DNA of 64,000 bases from Alloalcanivorax xiamenensis (GTDB lineage: Bacteria > Pseudomonadota > Gammaproteobacteria > Pseudomonadales > Alcanivoracaceae). The stretch is from assembly GCF_009846745.1 (NCBI RefSeq), contig NZ_AQPF01000017.1, forward strand, positions 13,394-77,393. The letters are read 5' to 3'. The notes beneath the pieces are model-generated. The model was not told where the DNA came from, did not search any database, and saw only the letters and a list, made by a program, of their open reading frames with translations. Each line of letters starts with the position of its first letter. Within the stretch, counting starts at the first letter, position 1. Position numbers and translations under genes: made by a program. This document shows, in pieces, positions 18,214 to 25,962 of the stretch.

Positions 18214-19839
18214 ATGGAGAGTTTTGATTTTGTCGTCATCGGCGCGGGATCCGGCGGTTCGGCCGCGGCGAGCCGTTTGTCGGAGAGTGGCAAGTACAGC
18301 GTGTTACTGATCGAACCCGGAGGTAAGACCGAAACCTTTAATCACCGGCTTCCTCTTGGTGTCGCCAATCTGGTTCGTGACCGCCGCTATAGTTGGCAGA
18401 TGAAAACCGGGCCGGAGAACGCGTTGGGTGGATATGACGTGTTTTCGCCGCGTGGTCTTGGCCTGGGGGGCTCTTCGGCCATCAACGGCATGATCTGGTC
18501 GGTCGGGGCCGCCGAGGGTTGGGATGAGTGGCTACGTCTCGGACATGAGGGCTGGGGGTGGAAGGACATTCAACCGGTTCTGCAACGTGTCGAGAGTTTC
18601 GCCGAGGGGAAGCCCGGAGAGCGTGGGCATAATGGGCCGATACATATTGAATGGCAACGTCCGGAAGCTCTGGGTAAAGCCTTTCTTGCCAGTTGTGAGC
18701 AGGCGGGGTTTCAGGCCGCGATAGACTACAATAATGGCCAGGCTGAAGGCTTCTCACCCCTACAAACCAACACCCGCAATGGCTGGCGCTGCTCCGCCTA
18801 TACCGGGTATCTGAAACAAGCCGCCCGTCGCTCGAATCTGGTGATACGGACCGGCCTTTACGCTCACAGGCTGATTATGGAAGGGCGCCAGGTCACTGGT
18901 GTGCGATGCCTGTTCCGCGATGGGGAGCGTGAAGGCGGAGTACTTGATGTTCGTGCACGGCGAGAGGTGATCCTTGCCGCGGGAGCCTATCACTCGCCAA
19001 TGCTGCTGGAACGCTCCGGCATTGGCGATCCGGTTATTCTCAATAAACATGGCATTAAAGTGCTGCACGCCAACGCTCATGTCGGTGCGAATTTGCTGGA
19101 CCACATGCGGCACTGTATCTGCTATCGGGTGAATGGGGCCCTGACGGTTAATGACATCGCCACCGGGTTTACGGGCAAGGCCCGTGGCGCGGCGGACTTC
19201 TTTTTGCGCCGCCGTGGCTGGCTGCGCACCGCCAGCATGAACGCTCAGCTTATTACACGCTCGGGCGTGGACGGTGACAAGGCGGATCTCAAGCTTCAAC
19301 TGAACGGCGTCAGTAATGACTTCTCCCGGCACGGACAGCTTGGCTATCCGTATGAGAGTCAGCCGGGTCTGTCGCTGCTCAGTTTCCCGATCTACCCGCG
19401 CTCTCGCGGCCGGATCCACATCACCGGAGACAGGCCGTGGGACCACCCGGAAATCCACACCGGATTTCTGGAGCACGAATACGATCAGGCGGTCACCGTG
19501 GAAGGATTTAAGCTGGCGCGCCGTATCGGTGCCCAGCCCGCCTTTTCCCCATTCCTTGTCGACGAAACGTTCCCCGGCGTTGATGTGCGCTCGGATCAGG
19601 AGTTGCTGGATTACGCCCGTGGTACCGGGCTCACGGTGTATCACCCGGTGGGAACCTGCCGCATGGGAGGAGAAGGGGAGGGGGTCGTGGACCGGCGTCT
19701 GAAAGTCCATGGCATCGATGGTTTACGCATCGCCGACGCTTCCATCATGCCGACGTTGCCGGCCACCAATACCAATGCGCCGTCGATCATTATCGGCGAG
19801 CGCGCCGCTGAATGGGCGTTGCAAGACAACGGCCGTTGA
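18214..19839 (+). CDS. GMC-family FAD oxidoreductase (choline dehydrogenase-like)
   Basis: 541-aa glucose-methanol-choline oxidoreductase that oxidises an alcohol to an aldehyde using FAD. The dinucleotide motif VIGAGSGGSAAASRL is at residues 8-22. The GMC signature is SPRGLGLGGSSAINGMIW, and AAGAYHSPMLLERSGIG is the second signature. The catalytic His lies in VYHPVGTCRMG near the C-terminus, with N in PATNTNAPSI. GGAGAG precedes ATG 18214. It is 34 bp ahead of the aldehyde dehydrogenase, an alcohol-to-acid pair as in betA/betB, but the cassette lacks other betaine genes, so the alcohol is unknown. Confidence 0.9.
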   Translation: MESFDFVVIGAGSGGSAAASRLSESGKYSVLLIEPGGKTETFNHRLPLGVANLVRDRRYSWQMKTGPENALGGYDVFSPRGLGLGGSSAINGMIWSVGAAEGWDEWLRLGHEGWGWKDIQPVLQRVESFAEGKPGERGHNGPIHIEWQRPEALGKAFLASCEQAGFQAAIDYNNGQAEGFSPLQTNTRNGWRCSAYTGYLKQAARRSNLVIRTGLYAHRLIMEGRQVTGVRCLFRDGEREGGVLDVRARREVILAAGAYHSPMLLERSGIGDPVILNKHGIKVLHANAHVGANLLDHMRHCICYRVNGALTVNDIATGFTGKARGAADFFLRRRGWLRTASMNAQLITRSGVDGDKADLKLQLNGVSNDFSRHGQLGYPYESQPGLSLLSFPIYPRSRGRIHITGDRPWDHPEIHTGFLEHEYDQAVTVEGFKLARRIGAQPAFSPFLVDETFPGVDVRSDQELLDYARGTGLTVYHPVGTCRMGGEGEGVVDRRLKVHGIDGLRIADASIMPTLPATNTNAPSIIIGERAAEWALQDNGR

Positions 19840-19873
19840 ACGAATCGACCATAGCAATGGAAGAAGACGCATT

Positions 19874-21352
19874 ATGAGTAAAATTGATATTGAAACCGGA
19901 TATTTGAATCGCGCCAACCATTTCATTGACGGACGTTGGCAGGCCGCCGACGGTCAGCAACGTCGCGAGTTGGTGAACCCTTATGATGAGTCCGGATTCG
20001 GCTCGGTGGCTCTCGGCACCGCGGAGGATGTTGACGCCGCCGTGAAGGCAGCTCGGGCGGCACTGCCGTCCTGGTCGGCTTTGCCCCGCCACCAGCGCGC
20101 GAAGTGGTGTTACGCGATCGCCGAGGCGCTGAAGGAAAAGGCCGAGCTGCTGGCGCGCCTGGAAAGCCTCAATGTGGGTTCTCCGATCAGCTTTTCGCGT
20201 ATGGCACACGCACAGGTGGCGGTGGCCATTACGGCATCTTATGGGGAATTCCTGGAACGGGGGGGGCACGATGAGGTGATCGGTAACTCCCGCGTTGTGC
20301 GTGAACCCATCGGGGTGGTGGGGGCGATCGCCGCGTGGAACTATCCGCTGATGCTGTTGTTGGGTAAAGCGATTCCGGCTATTGCCGCCGGCTGTACCGT
20401 GGTAGCGAAGCCCTCTGAAGTGACGCCACTGACTTCCATGGTCGTGGCGGATGTGCTTCAGGAAGTCGGCTTGCCTGCCGGGGTGATCAACATCGTCAAT
20501 GGCGATGGGCCCACGGTGGGTGAGGCACTGGTTAATCATCGGGGCGTGGATATGGTGAGTTTCACCGGCTCCACGGCGGTGGGGCGGCGTATCATGGCCA
20601 ATGCCGCGACCCAGGTGAAAAAAGTGGCTCTCGAACTGGGGGGTAAATCCGCCACGGTCGTGCTTGACGACGCTCCGCTGGAACAAGCGGTACGTGGTGC
20701 GGTGCGTGGAGCCTACCCGAATGCGGGGCAGACCTGCATCGCGTTATCACGGCTGATCGTACCCGGGAACCTTATCGACCAGGCATTGGACATCGCCGCC
20801 GACGAAGCTGGTCGTTTCATTGCCGGGGATCCGATGGATGAGCGCACGACTCTGGGACCCCTGGCTTTTGCCGGCCACCATCAACGGGTTGCCGAGTACA
20901 TTCGCCTTGGTCAGCGGGAAGCGACACTGATCGCCGGTGGGGAAGGCCTGCCCGATGGCGTTGAGCGCGGGTTTTTCGTCAAGCCCACGGTATTCGGGCG
21001 GGTCGATCCGCAGGCACGGATTGCCCAGGAAGAGATTTTCGGACCGGTGCTGAGTGTTATCGCGGCGGGTAGTGAGGAGCAGGCCATTGATATCGCCAAT
21101 GGCACGATCTATGGCCTCAACGGCGCGGTGTGGTCCGCGGATCCGGAGAGAGCGGTGCGGGCCGCCCGTCGCATGCAATGCGGCAAGGTCGACATCAATG
21201 GCGGCGGTTTTAACCTGGACGCGCCAGCCGGAGGCTTCAAGCAGTCGGGAATCGGGCGCGAGCGAGGCCATTATGCGCTGGAAGAATATATGGAGGTGAA
21301 ATCCCTGCAGTTTGCGGATGCCGATCTGGCCCGTGCTTCGGCTTTGGAGTAG
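19874..21352 (+). CDS. NAD(P)-dependent aldehyde dehydrogenase
   Basis: 492-aa aldehyde dehydrogenase. Catalytic Cys288 lies in NAGQTCIALSR and the general base Glu254 in VALELGGKSA. The cofactor region is SFTGSTAVGRR and the substrate tunnel includes AAWNYPLMLLLGKAIP. Start ATG 19874 follows GGAAGAAG. It turns the aldehyde made by the GMC enzyme, or released by the TauD-type enzyme, into an acid that the CoA-transferase could activate. It closes the cassette, and a large imperfect hairpin follows. Confidence 0.92.
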   Translation: MSKIDIETGYLNRANHFIDGRWQAADGQQRRELVNPYDESGFGSVALGTAEDVDAAVKAARAALPSWSALPRHQRAKWCYAIAEALKEKAELLARLESLNVGSPISFSRMAHAQVAVAITASYGEFLERGGHDEVIGNSRVVREPIGVVGAIAAWNYPLMLLLGKAIPAIAAGCTVVAKPSEVTPLTSMVVADVLQEVGLPAGVINIVNGDGPTVGEALVNHRGVDMVSFTGSTAVGRRIMANAATQVKKVALELGGKSATVVLDDAPLEQAVRGAVRGAYPNAGQTCIALSRLIVPGNLIDQALDIAADEAGRFIAGDPMDERTTLGPLAFAGHHQRVAEYIRLGQREATLIAGGEGLPDGVERGFFVKPTVFGRVDPQARIAQEEIFGPVLSVIAAGSEEQAIDIANGTIYGLNGAVWSADPERAVRAARRMQCGKVDINGGGFNLDAPAGGFKQSGIGRERGHYALEEYMEVKSLQFADADLARASALE

Positions 21353-21371
21353 CACCGGAAGGGAGCGACAG

Positions 21372-21423
21372 ACACCGAAAAAATGAGGCCCCGCCACACA
21401 GGGAGTGCGGCGGGGTTCGGTGT
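21372..21423. terminator. Imperfect hairpin after the catabolic cassette
   Basis: ACACCGAA (21372-21379) pairs with TTCGGTGT (21416-21423), and GCCCCGCC pairs with GGCGGGG inside. The run of six A at 21379-21384 would be a U-tract only on the minus strand. It probably marks the end of the cassette transcript. Confidence 0.45.
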
Positions 21424-21490
21424 GGGCGGCTGACATGTCGTTGATTCGATCGTTATGATGCGAAAGAGTCAGGCGGTGTGGAGTATGCCT

Positions 21491-21504
21491 AGCAAGCGCT
21501 TGGT
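21491..21504. promoter_or_regulatory. Putative AtuR operator upstream of the TetR gene
   Basis: AGCAAGCGCTTGGT, identical over 14 bases to 10219-10232 ahead of atuA, lies 73-86 bases before the TetR start. An operator shared between a regulator gene and a catabolic operon is the usual sign of autoregulation plus control of that operon. Confidence 0.7.
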
Positions 21505-21576
21505 ATGTTACTGTTTGGCCTGTAAAGACCACATTCACTGCCAGAACACCCAAGTCCGCTTCAGGAGATCAGTCTG

Positions 21577-22188
21577 ATGCCCCAAAGCATAGCCGTCCAC
21601 GGTATCGATAACTCGCCCCGGGGACGTCTCCTCAGCGCCGCCGCCCGGTTGTTCCGTGACAAAGGGTACGAACGCACCACGGTTCGGGATATCGCCGCGG
21701 TGGTGGGCATCCAAAGCGGCTCGATCTTTTATCACTTCAAGACCAAGGAAGACATCCTGTTCGCGGTGATGGAGGAGGTGATCCACTTCAATACCGAGCG
21801 TCTGCGCGCCGCCATCGCCGCCGAGGAGCGGCCAGTGGAGCGGTTACGGGCGCTGGTGCGCGCGGAACTGACCGCCATTGTCGGTGATACCAGCGAGGCG
21901 ATGACGGTGATGGTCACCGAGTGGCGCTGCCTCAATACCGACAAACAGCGCGAGGCGCTGGCCCTGCGGGATATCTATGAGCAGCTCTGGTTGGATGTGC
22001 TCACTGATCTGCACCAGGAAGGCCGTTTCCGCGCCGACCCGTTCATCATGCGACGGCTGATCACCGGCATGACCGGGTGGACCCATAACTGGTTTGATCA
22101 GTCCCGCAGTCTGTCGGTGGAAGGGTTGGCGGATCTGATTGTCGACCGGGTGGTGGGTGAGGATGACGGCGAGGAGGGCGCGGCGTGA
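21577..22188 (+). CDS. atuR: TetR-family regulator, proposed AtuR
   Basis: 203-aa TetR repressor. The helix-turn-helix is at about residues 15-60 (LLSAAARLFRDKGYERTTVR, then DIAAVVGIQSGSIFYHFKTK), followed by an all-helical ligand domain. The name is inferred. In P. aeruginosa a TetR protein, AtuR, is encoded next to atuA and represses the atu genes through inverted repeats. Here the gene faces the same way relative to atuA, 11 kb off, and shares its 14-bp upstream palindrome with atuA. The motif resembles KstR2 sites, so the ligand may be an acyl-CoA. A 66-aa ORF overlaps its stop codon. Confidence 0.72.
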   Translation: MPQSIAVHGIDNSPRGRLLSAAARLFRDKGYERTTVRDIAAVVGIQSGSIFYHFKTKEDILFAVMEEVIHFNTERLRAAIAAEERPVERLRALVRAELTAIVGDTSEAMTVMVTEWRCLNTDKQREALALRDIYEQLWLDVLTDLHQEGRFRADPFIMRRLITGMTGWTHNWFDQSRSLSVEGLADLIVDRVVGEDDGEEGAA

Positions 22189-22385
22189 TCGGTAACGGCT
22201 TCGCTTGGGGGCGCACCGGCTACACCATCATGGAGGAAGGGGAGCTGGATCCGGCTACCTGGCAATTAAAGATCAGTCATTACCTGGTGGCCGAGCCCAG
22301 TGGCCACACCGTGCCCGGGCGCTTCACTCTGGAGCAGGCCAGGGCCTGGATCGAAGAGCGCGAATCGGAGGCGGATTCCGGCTGA
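22185..22385 (+). CDS. Small hypothetical protein overlapping the TetR gene
   Basis: 66 aa starting at GTG 22185, which overlaps the TetR stop (GTGA). Codons are GC-rich in third position like real genes here. The product is polar, with WQLKISHYLVAEPSGHTVPG and an acidic helical end (LEQARAWIEERESEA). I do not recognise the family. Translational coupling to the regulator is likely if it is real. Confidence 0.5.
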   Translation: MIGNGFAWGRTGYTIMEEGELDPATWQLKISHYLVAEPSGHTVPGRFTLEQARAWIEERESEADSG

Positions 22386-22462
22386 AATGCAGCCAAAATG
22401 GGCGTTTATTCGACAGTGCGACGAAAATATGAACGAACGGCAGGTTTTTTCGCAGAAAGCCG

Positions 22463-22490
22463 TTGACACTCCGGGGCCAATCCCTAAAAT
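22463..22490 (+). promoter_or_regulatory. Sigma-70 type promoter of the tRNA operon
   Basis: TTGACA at 22463-22468 and TAAAAT at 22485-22490 are 16 bases apart. Transcription would start near 22497, just ahead of tRNA-Val at 22515. Confidence 0.75.
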
Positions 22491-22514
22491 GGCGCCCACT
22501 TCGCAACGCGATGC

Positions 22515-22590
22515 GGGTGGTTAGCTCAGCTGGGAGAGCATCTGCCTTACAAGCAGAGGGTCGGCGGTTCGATCCCGTCACCACCCACCA
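22515..22590 (+). tRNA. tRNA-Val (anticodon TAC)
   Basis: 76-base cloverleaf. The acceptor GGGTGGT pairs with ACCACCC and CCA is encoded. The D arm is AGCTCAGCTGGGAGAGC. The anticodon stem TCTGC/GCAGA holds the loop CTTACAA, giving anticodon TAC. The T arm reads CGGCGGTTCGATCCCG. It heads a two-tRNA transcript. Confidence 0.97.
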
Positions 22591-22636
22591 GTTTCCCGAA
22601 AGGACGGCGTATAGGCCACCCTTTCACGGAAAGTTC

Positions 22637-22713
22637 GGAGCGGTAGTTCAGTTGGTTAGAATACCGGCCTGTCACGCCGGGGGTCGCGGGTTCGAGTCCC
22701 GTCCGCTCCGCCA
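22637..22713 (+). tRNA. tRNA-Asp (anticodon GTC)
   Basis: 77-base cloverleaf. The acceptor GGAGCGG pairs with CCGCTCC and GCCA ends it. The anticodon stem CCGGC/GCCGG holds the loop CTGTCAC, giving GTC. The T arm is GCGGGTTCGAGTCCCG. It lies 46 bases after tRNA-Val and before a strong terminator. Confidence 0.97.
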
Positions 22714-22752
22714 ACATTTTTCATGATCTTAGCCTTTTTCCATGTATTAAGG

Positions 22753-22788
22753 AGCCGCATCGAGTATTTCGATGCGGCTTTTTCTTTT
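22753..22788 (+). terminator. Rho-independent terminator of the tRNA operon
   Basis: AGCCGCATCGA pairs perfectly with TCGATGCGGCT across a 5-base loop and is followed by TTTTTCTTTT, 40 bases after tRNA-Asp. Confidence 0.93.
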
Positions 22789-22946
22789 GTGGCGCCGGGC
22801 CACCGCGGAACTTCCCCCTCTCCTGATGTTCTTATCCTGTAAGCGCCTTTTGACCCCTGTCATGAAAGGGTCACCAAGGGGACGCTAAAGTTGATCCGAC
22901 AATCTTTGATTTGAAAATACAGAATGAAACGTAAAGGAGAATAACC

Positions 22947-23054
22947 ATGGATCATTACTTCGAAGAACGGATGCAGGAAAAGCTCTGGCTGGAGACCCTG
23001 GAAGAGCTGGTGGAAGGCGACTGGGAAAGCGATGACGACGGTGTGGAGCTCTGA
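22947..23054 (+). CDS. Acidic 35-aa mini-protein
   Basis: Unannotated-type short ORF with a strong AAAGGAGA ribosome site 6 bases before ATG 22947. The product is highly acidic and amphipathic (FEERMQEKLWLETLEELVEG, then WESDDD). Codons are GC-rich at the third position. It has a 233-bp lead after the tRNA terminator and 221 bp before the next gene, so it is probably its own transcript. No family recognised. Confidence 0.6.
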   Translation: MDHYFEERMQEKLWLETLEELVEGDWESDDDGVEL

Positions 23055-23275
23055 TCCCCCGTTGTCCCCCCTCCGGCCCGATGGGCCAACCCCTCCCGAT
23101 TCTGTGAAGCACTCAGCGTTCTGATTACCTTTCCCGAGCAACCCCTTTCTTTTACCTAAAAGCCGGTTCACACTTTTGTCGTAGCTGCCCGCGATCGGCG
23201 GATTGTGACGAGCCTGGTCACCTGACGGTTCGCGAGGCGGATAAAACGATAAGGACATGATCCGGGGAAGGCGAG

Positions 23276-24616
23276 ATGGCGGGGTCCTCCGTTACCTCTG
23301 AAGCAATAGTGTTCTTTGCCGAGCACCGCATCACCAAAAGCATGCTCCACGCCGATTTCGAGGCGATTCTGGATGGCATGGTGGGGGTACCGGAGTTCGC
23401 TCGCAAAGAGATGCGTGGTGCCTACTGTCTGGTCAACGGGCAGCTGAAGGTCAAGGCGCTGGTGTTGTTTCTGATCGGCTTCGACGAAGACGGCATGGCC
23501 GATACCACCTGGAATATTCCGTTGCGCCATCTGGCCGAGCACGGCGGCCCTGGCCCGGACATGGGCAGCGGTCCGATCCGGCTGGCCTGCCGCAGCCAGT
23601 GCCCGGTGGCGTGGCACCAGGACCAATTGTGGGATCCATCGATGAAGCCCGGCGCCAACGACTTCGTCGCGGTGCGGGATCTGTTGCGCCAGCGCGGGCC
23701 GAAGATGGGCCTGGAAATGGACGAGGGCCTGCCGCCGCCCACGGTGCCGCCGATGCTGTCCGAGGAGGAAATCCCCACGCTGGGCGCCACTGATCCGGAC
23801 CCGGAGCGGGTAAGGCTGGCCCGCACCATCAAGGAATTGCGTCTGCGTATTCACACCCTGGAGAGCGGGCAGAAGGAAGAAATGGCGCAACTGCGCTATG
23901 CCCAGCAGCAGAAAGAGGAAATTCTCAATACGCAGCTGGAAAAGGTGCTGATGCAATTCAAGACCCTGAAGTCCCAGAACGCGGCGCTGCGCGAGCAGAG
24001 CGGTTCACTCAAGGATCAAGTGACGTCGTTGCGCCGGGATCAGCAGGAACAGGACCGTCAGCAGGGGGGGGAAACGGAGCGCCTGCGTCAGCAGTATCAA
24101 TTGGAACTGGAGCAGCGCCTGGAAGAAGAGCGGGCGCGGCTGGCCGACGAACTGCACAGCAAGGAAATGGAGGTGCTCAACCGGGACGATCTGATCGCCC
24201 AACTGCGCAAGGACGTGGCTGGTCTCAAACACCAACAGATGAAAGTGAGTAACGCCGGTGGCGAGCAGATGTTGCGCAAACTGGAGAGCCTGGGCCTCAG
24301 TTTCATTGCCTTCCATCCCGGTGCCGGCCACGTCTCCATCGGTGCTGACCAGATTTCCGATTACATGGAAAACCCGTTGGCGTTCGCGGCGCGTAAATGC
24401 CTGGTGACCGAGGATCACTACCGTGCCTGGCTGGCTCACTATGAGAATCCGGTATGCCAGGTGGCGGTGGGGCCGGAGGCGCGTGCCTGTGGCAAAAGAG
24501 TGATCCGGGTGGACGTACCTAATCAGTTCAAGCCGGGCGTCTCCGATTGCAATTCCAACCGCTGTCCGCACTGCCGTTCGGATGCCGCCATCGATAATGT
24601 GCTCAAGTTCCGGTAA
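23276..24616 (+). CDS. Coiled-coil protein of unknown function with a C-terminal Cys cluster
   Basis: 446 aa. The N-terminal 130 residues are globular (FFAEHRITKSMLHADFEAIL; CRSQCPVAWHQDQLWDPS). Residues about 180-335 form a long coiled coil rich in Q, E and R. The last 110 residues are globular again and end with a zinc-ribbon-like Cys pattern: CNSNRCPHC plus earlier ACGKR and the CQV Cys. There is no signal peptide or membrane segment. GGGGAAGG lies ahead of ATG 23276. Similar pseudomonad proteins are sometimes mislabelled as chromosome-partitioning proteins because of the coil. I cannot assign a function. The 232-bp gap after it has hairpin-prone CCGGGC and GCCGGA palindromes. Confidence 0.75.
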   Translation: MAGSSVTSEAIVFFAEHRITKSMLHADFEAILDGMVGVPEFARKEMRGAYCLVNGQLKVKALVLFLIGFDEDGMADTTWNIPLRHLAEHGGPGPDMGSGPIRLACRSQCPVAWHQDQLWDPSMKPGANDFVAVRDLLRQRGPKMGLEMDEGLPPPTVPPMLSEEEIPTLGATDPDPERVRLARTIKELRLRIHTLESGQKEEMAQLRYAQQQKEEILNTQLEKVLMQFKTLKSQNAALREQSGSLKDQVTSLRRDQQEQDRQQGGETERLRQQYQLELEQRLEEERARLADELHSKEMEVLNRDDLIAQLRKDVAGLKHQQMKVSNAGGEQMLRKLESLGLSFIAFHPGAGHVSIGADQISDYMENPLAFAARKCLVTEDHYRAWLAHYENPVCQVAVGPEARACGKRVIRVDVPNQFKPGVSDCNSNRCPHCRSDAAIDNVLKFR

Positions 24617-24848
24617 TTATGCCGCGAACTGGTAAGTATCTTGCTTCAAGAATCCGCCAGGGAGCCCCTGAAAAACACCCATCATCCCGGGCTGACCCGG
24701 GACCTCCCTCGGCATGGCCCGCGGCTTCGTGGAGGGAGATGCCGGATTGAGTCCGGCATGACGTTGTTTAGAGGTTCCTTAAGCGCCATACCGGATCGTG
24801 AGGGTCGGGGGGACTCGCGCGATCGAATAATAAGGGGGGAAGCCATTC

Positions 24849-25919
24849 ATGGCTCAAGAATCCATCGATAAGCGTTTATTGCAGGCGTTCGTGCCGGTCA
24901 ATGCGCTGTCCAATGATCAGCTCGACTGGTTGTTGGACCAGCAGGAGGTTTGTCGTTACGAACCCGGCGACATTCTGTTCCGTCAGGGGGATCGTGATAA
25001 CGCCACCATTTATCTGCTCAGCGGTGATGTGGAGCTATTCAACGAGAGCGGCCAGCGCAGCGTGGTTCGGGCGGGGGATGCTACCTCCTGGCACCCGCTT
25101 GGTCATTTCCAGCCGCGCCGGGATGACGCCCGGGCGCTGACCGAAGTCAGCGTGGTGCGTTTCGACAGTTTCCGGTTGGACACCATCTTGTCCTGGGATC
25201 AATCCGCCGGTTACGTGATTCTCGACATCAACGCCAATGCCGCTTATCAGCATGACCGTGACTGGATGATCCGGTTGCTGAAGTCCAATTTGTTCCACCG
25301 GGTGCCACCAGCCAACATTCTGGAAATCTTCCGCCGCCTGCATGCCCGCCGCTGCAAGGAAGGTGAGGTGATCATCCGCCAGGGCGAGGAGGCGGATTGC
25401 TGTTACATCATCAAGGAAGGGGTCTGCGAGGTGTCCATCGAACTGGGTAACCCCGGAGTGGCGACGCCGGTGGCGATGCTGGAGGAAGGGCAGTGGTTCG
25501 GTGAGGAGGCATTGCTGTCCGGCACACCGCGTAACGCCACCATCACCATGGCCACGGACGGGGTGTTGATGCGTCTGGGGCGGGACGATTTCGACGCGCT
25601 GCTGCGGGAACCGATCATCCACACCCTGCCGGTGGACAAGGCCCGGGAGAAGATCGCCGCCGGCGCCCGCTGGCTGGATGTGCGCACCGGCGACGAGTTT
25701 GACCGCCATCGGCTGTCCGGAGCCGCTAATATGTCGTTGAATGTGCTGCGCCTGAAGTCGCGGTTGCTGGACCCGAAACAGGCCTACGTGGCCTACTGTG
25801 ATACCGGTCGGCGTAGCGCCACGGCGGCATTTTTGTTAAAAAACGCAGGCTTGGACGTGTTCGTGCTGGAAGGCGGCCTCAATGGTAACGCCGACCCTCT
25901 GCACGAGTATCTCGAATAG
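24849..25919 (+). CDS. Two cyclic-nucleotide-binding domains plus rhodanese domain
   Basis: 356 aa. The first cNMP-like domain is at about residues 15-115 (YEPGDILFRQGDRDNATIYL). The second, at about 145-255, has KEGEVIIRQGEEADCCYIIK and GEEALLSGTPRNATI, the phosphate-cassette region. A rhodanese domain occupies about 265-350 with the active-site loop AYCDTGRRSATAAF, so a catalytic Cys is present. It is cytosolic, with no membrane segment. The 3' end overlaps upstream in-frame codons of nadK, 43 bp before its GTG. A signalling link between a nucleotide and sulfur/persulfide chemistry is possible but is inference. Confidence 0.85.
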   Translation: MAQESIDKRLLQAFVPVNALSNDQLDWLLDQQEVCRYEPGDILFRQGDRDNATIYLLSGDVELFNESGQRSVVRAGDATSWHPLGHFQPRRDDARALTEVSVVRFDSFRLDTILSWDQSAGYVILDINANAAYQHDRDWMIRLLKSNLFHRVPPANILEIFRRLHARRCKEGEVIIRQGEEADCCYIIKEGVCEVSIELGNPGVATPVAMLEEGQWFGEEALLSGTPRNATITMATDGVLMRLGRDDFDALLREPIIHTLPVDKAREKIAAGARWLDVRTGDEFDRHRLSGAANMSLNVLRLKSRLLDPKQAYVAYCDTGRRSATAAFLLKNAGLDVFVLEGGLNGNADPLHEYLE

Positions 25920-25962
25920 CCCGTCCCGGGGATCCGGGGCTGGGGCCCAACCCGGGACTAAT

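Noticed and set aside
18214..21352. betA-betB choline oxidation pair
   Set aside because: The GMC and ALDH types would fit, but there is no BetI-type context or choline transporter, and the cassette has dioxygenase, CoA-transferase and TRAP-TAXI genes instead.
10323..21576. Classical mobile element or genomic island around the cassette
   Set aside because: No transposase, integrase, tRNA junction or direct repeat at the borders was seen; only the shared operator hints at insertion.
22463..22726. 87-aa ORF over the tRNA genes
   Set aside because: It runs through both tRNAs and their promoter, so it cannot be a real coding region.
25882..25962. Longer NAD kinase starting at ATG 25882
   Set aside because: It would overlap the cNMP/rhodanese gene by 38 bases and add a low-complexity Ser/Gly/Pro stretch that the family lacks.
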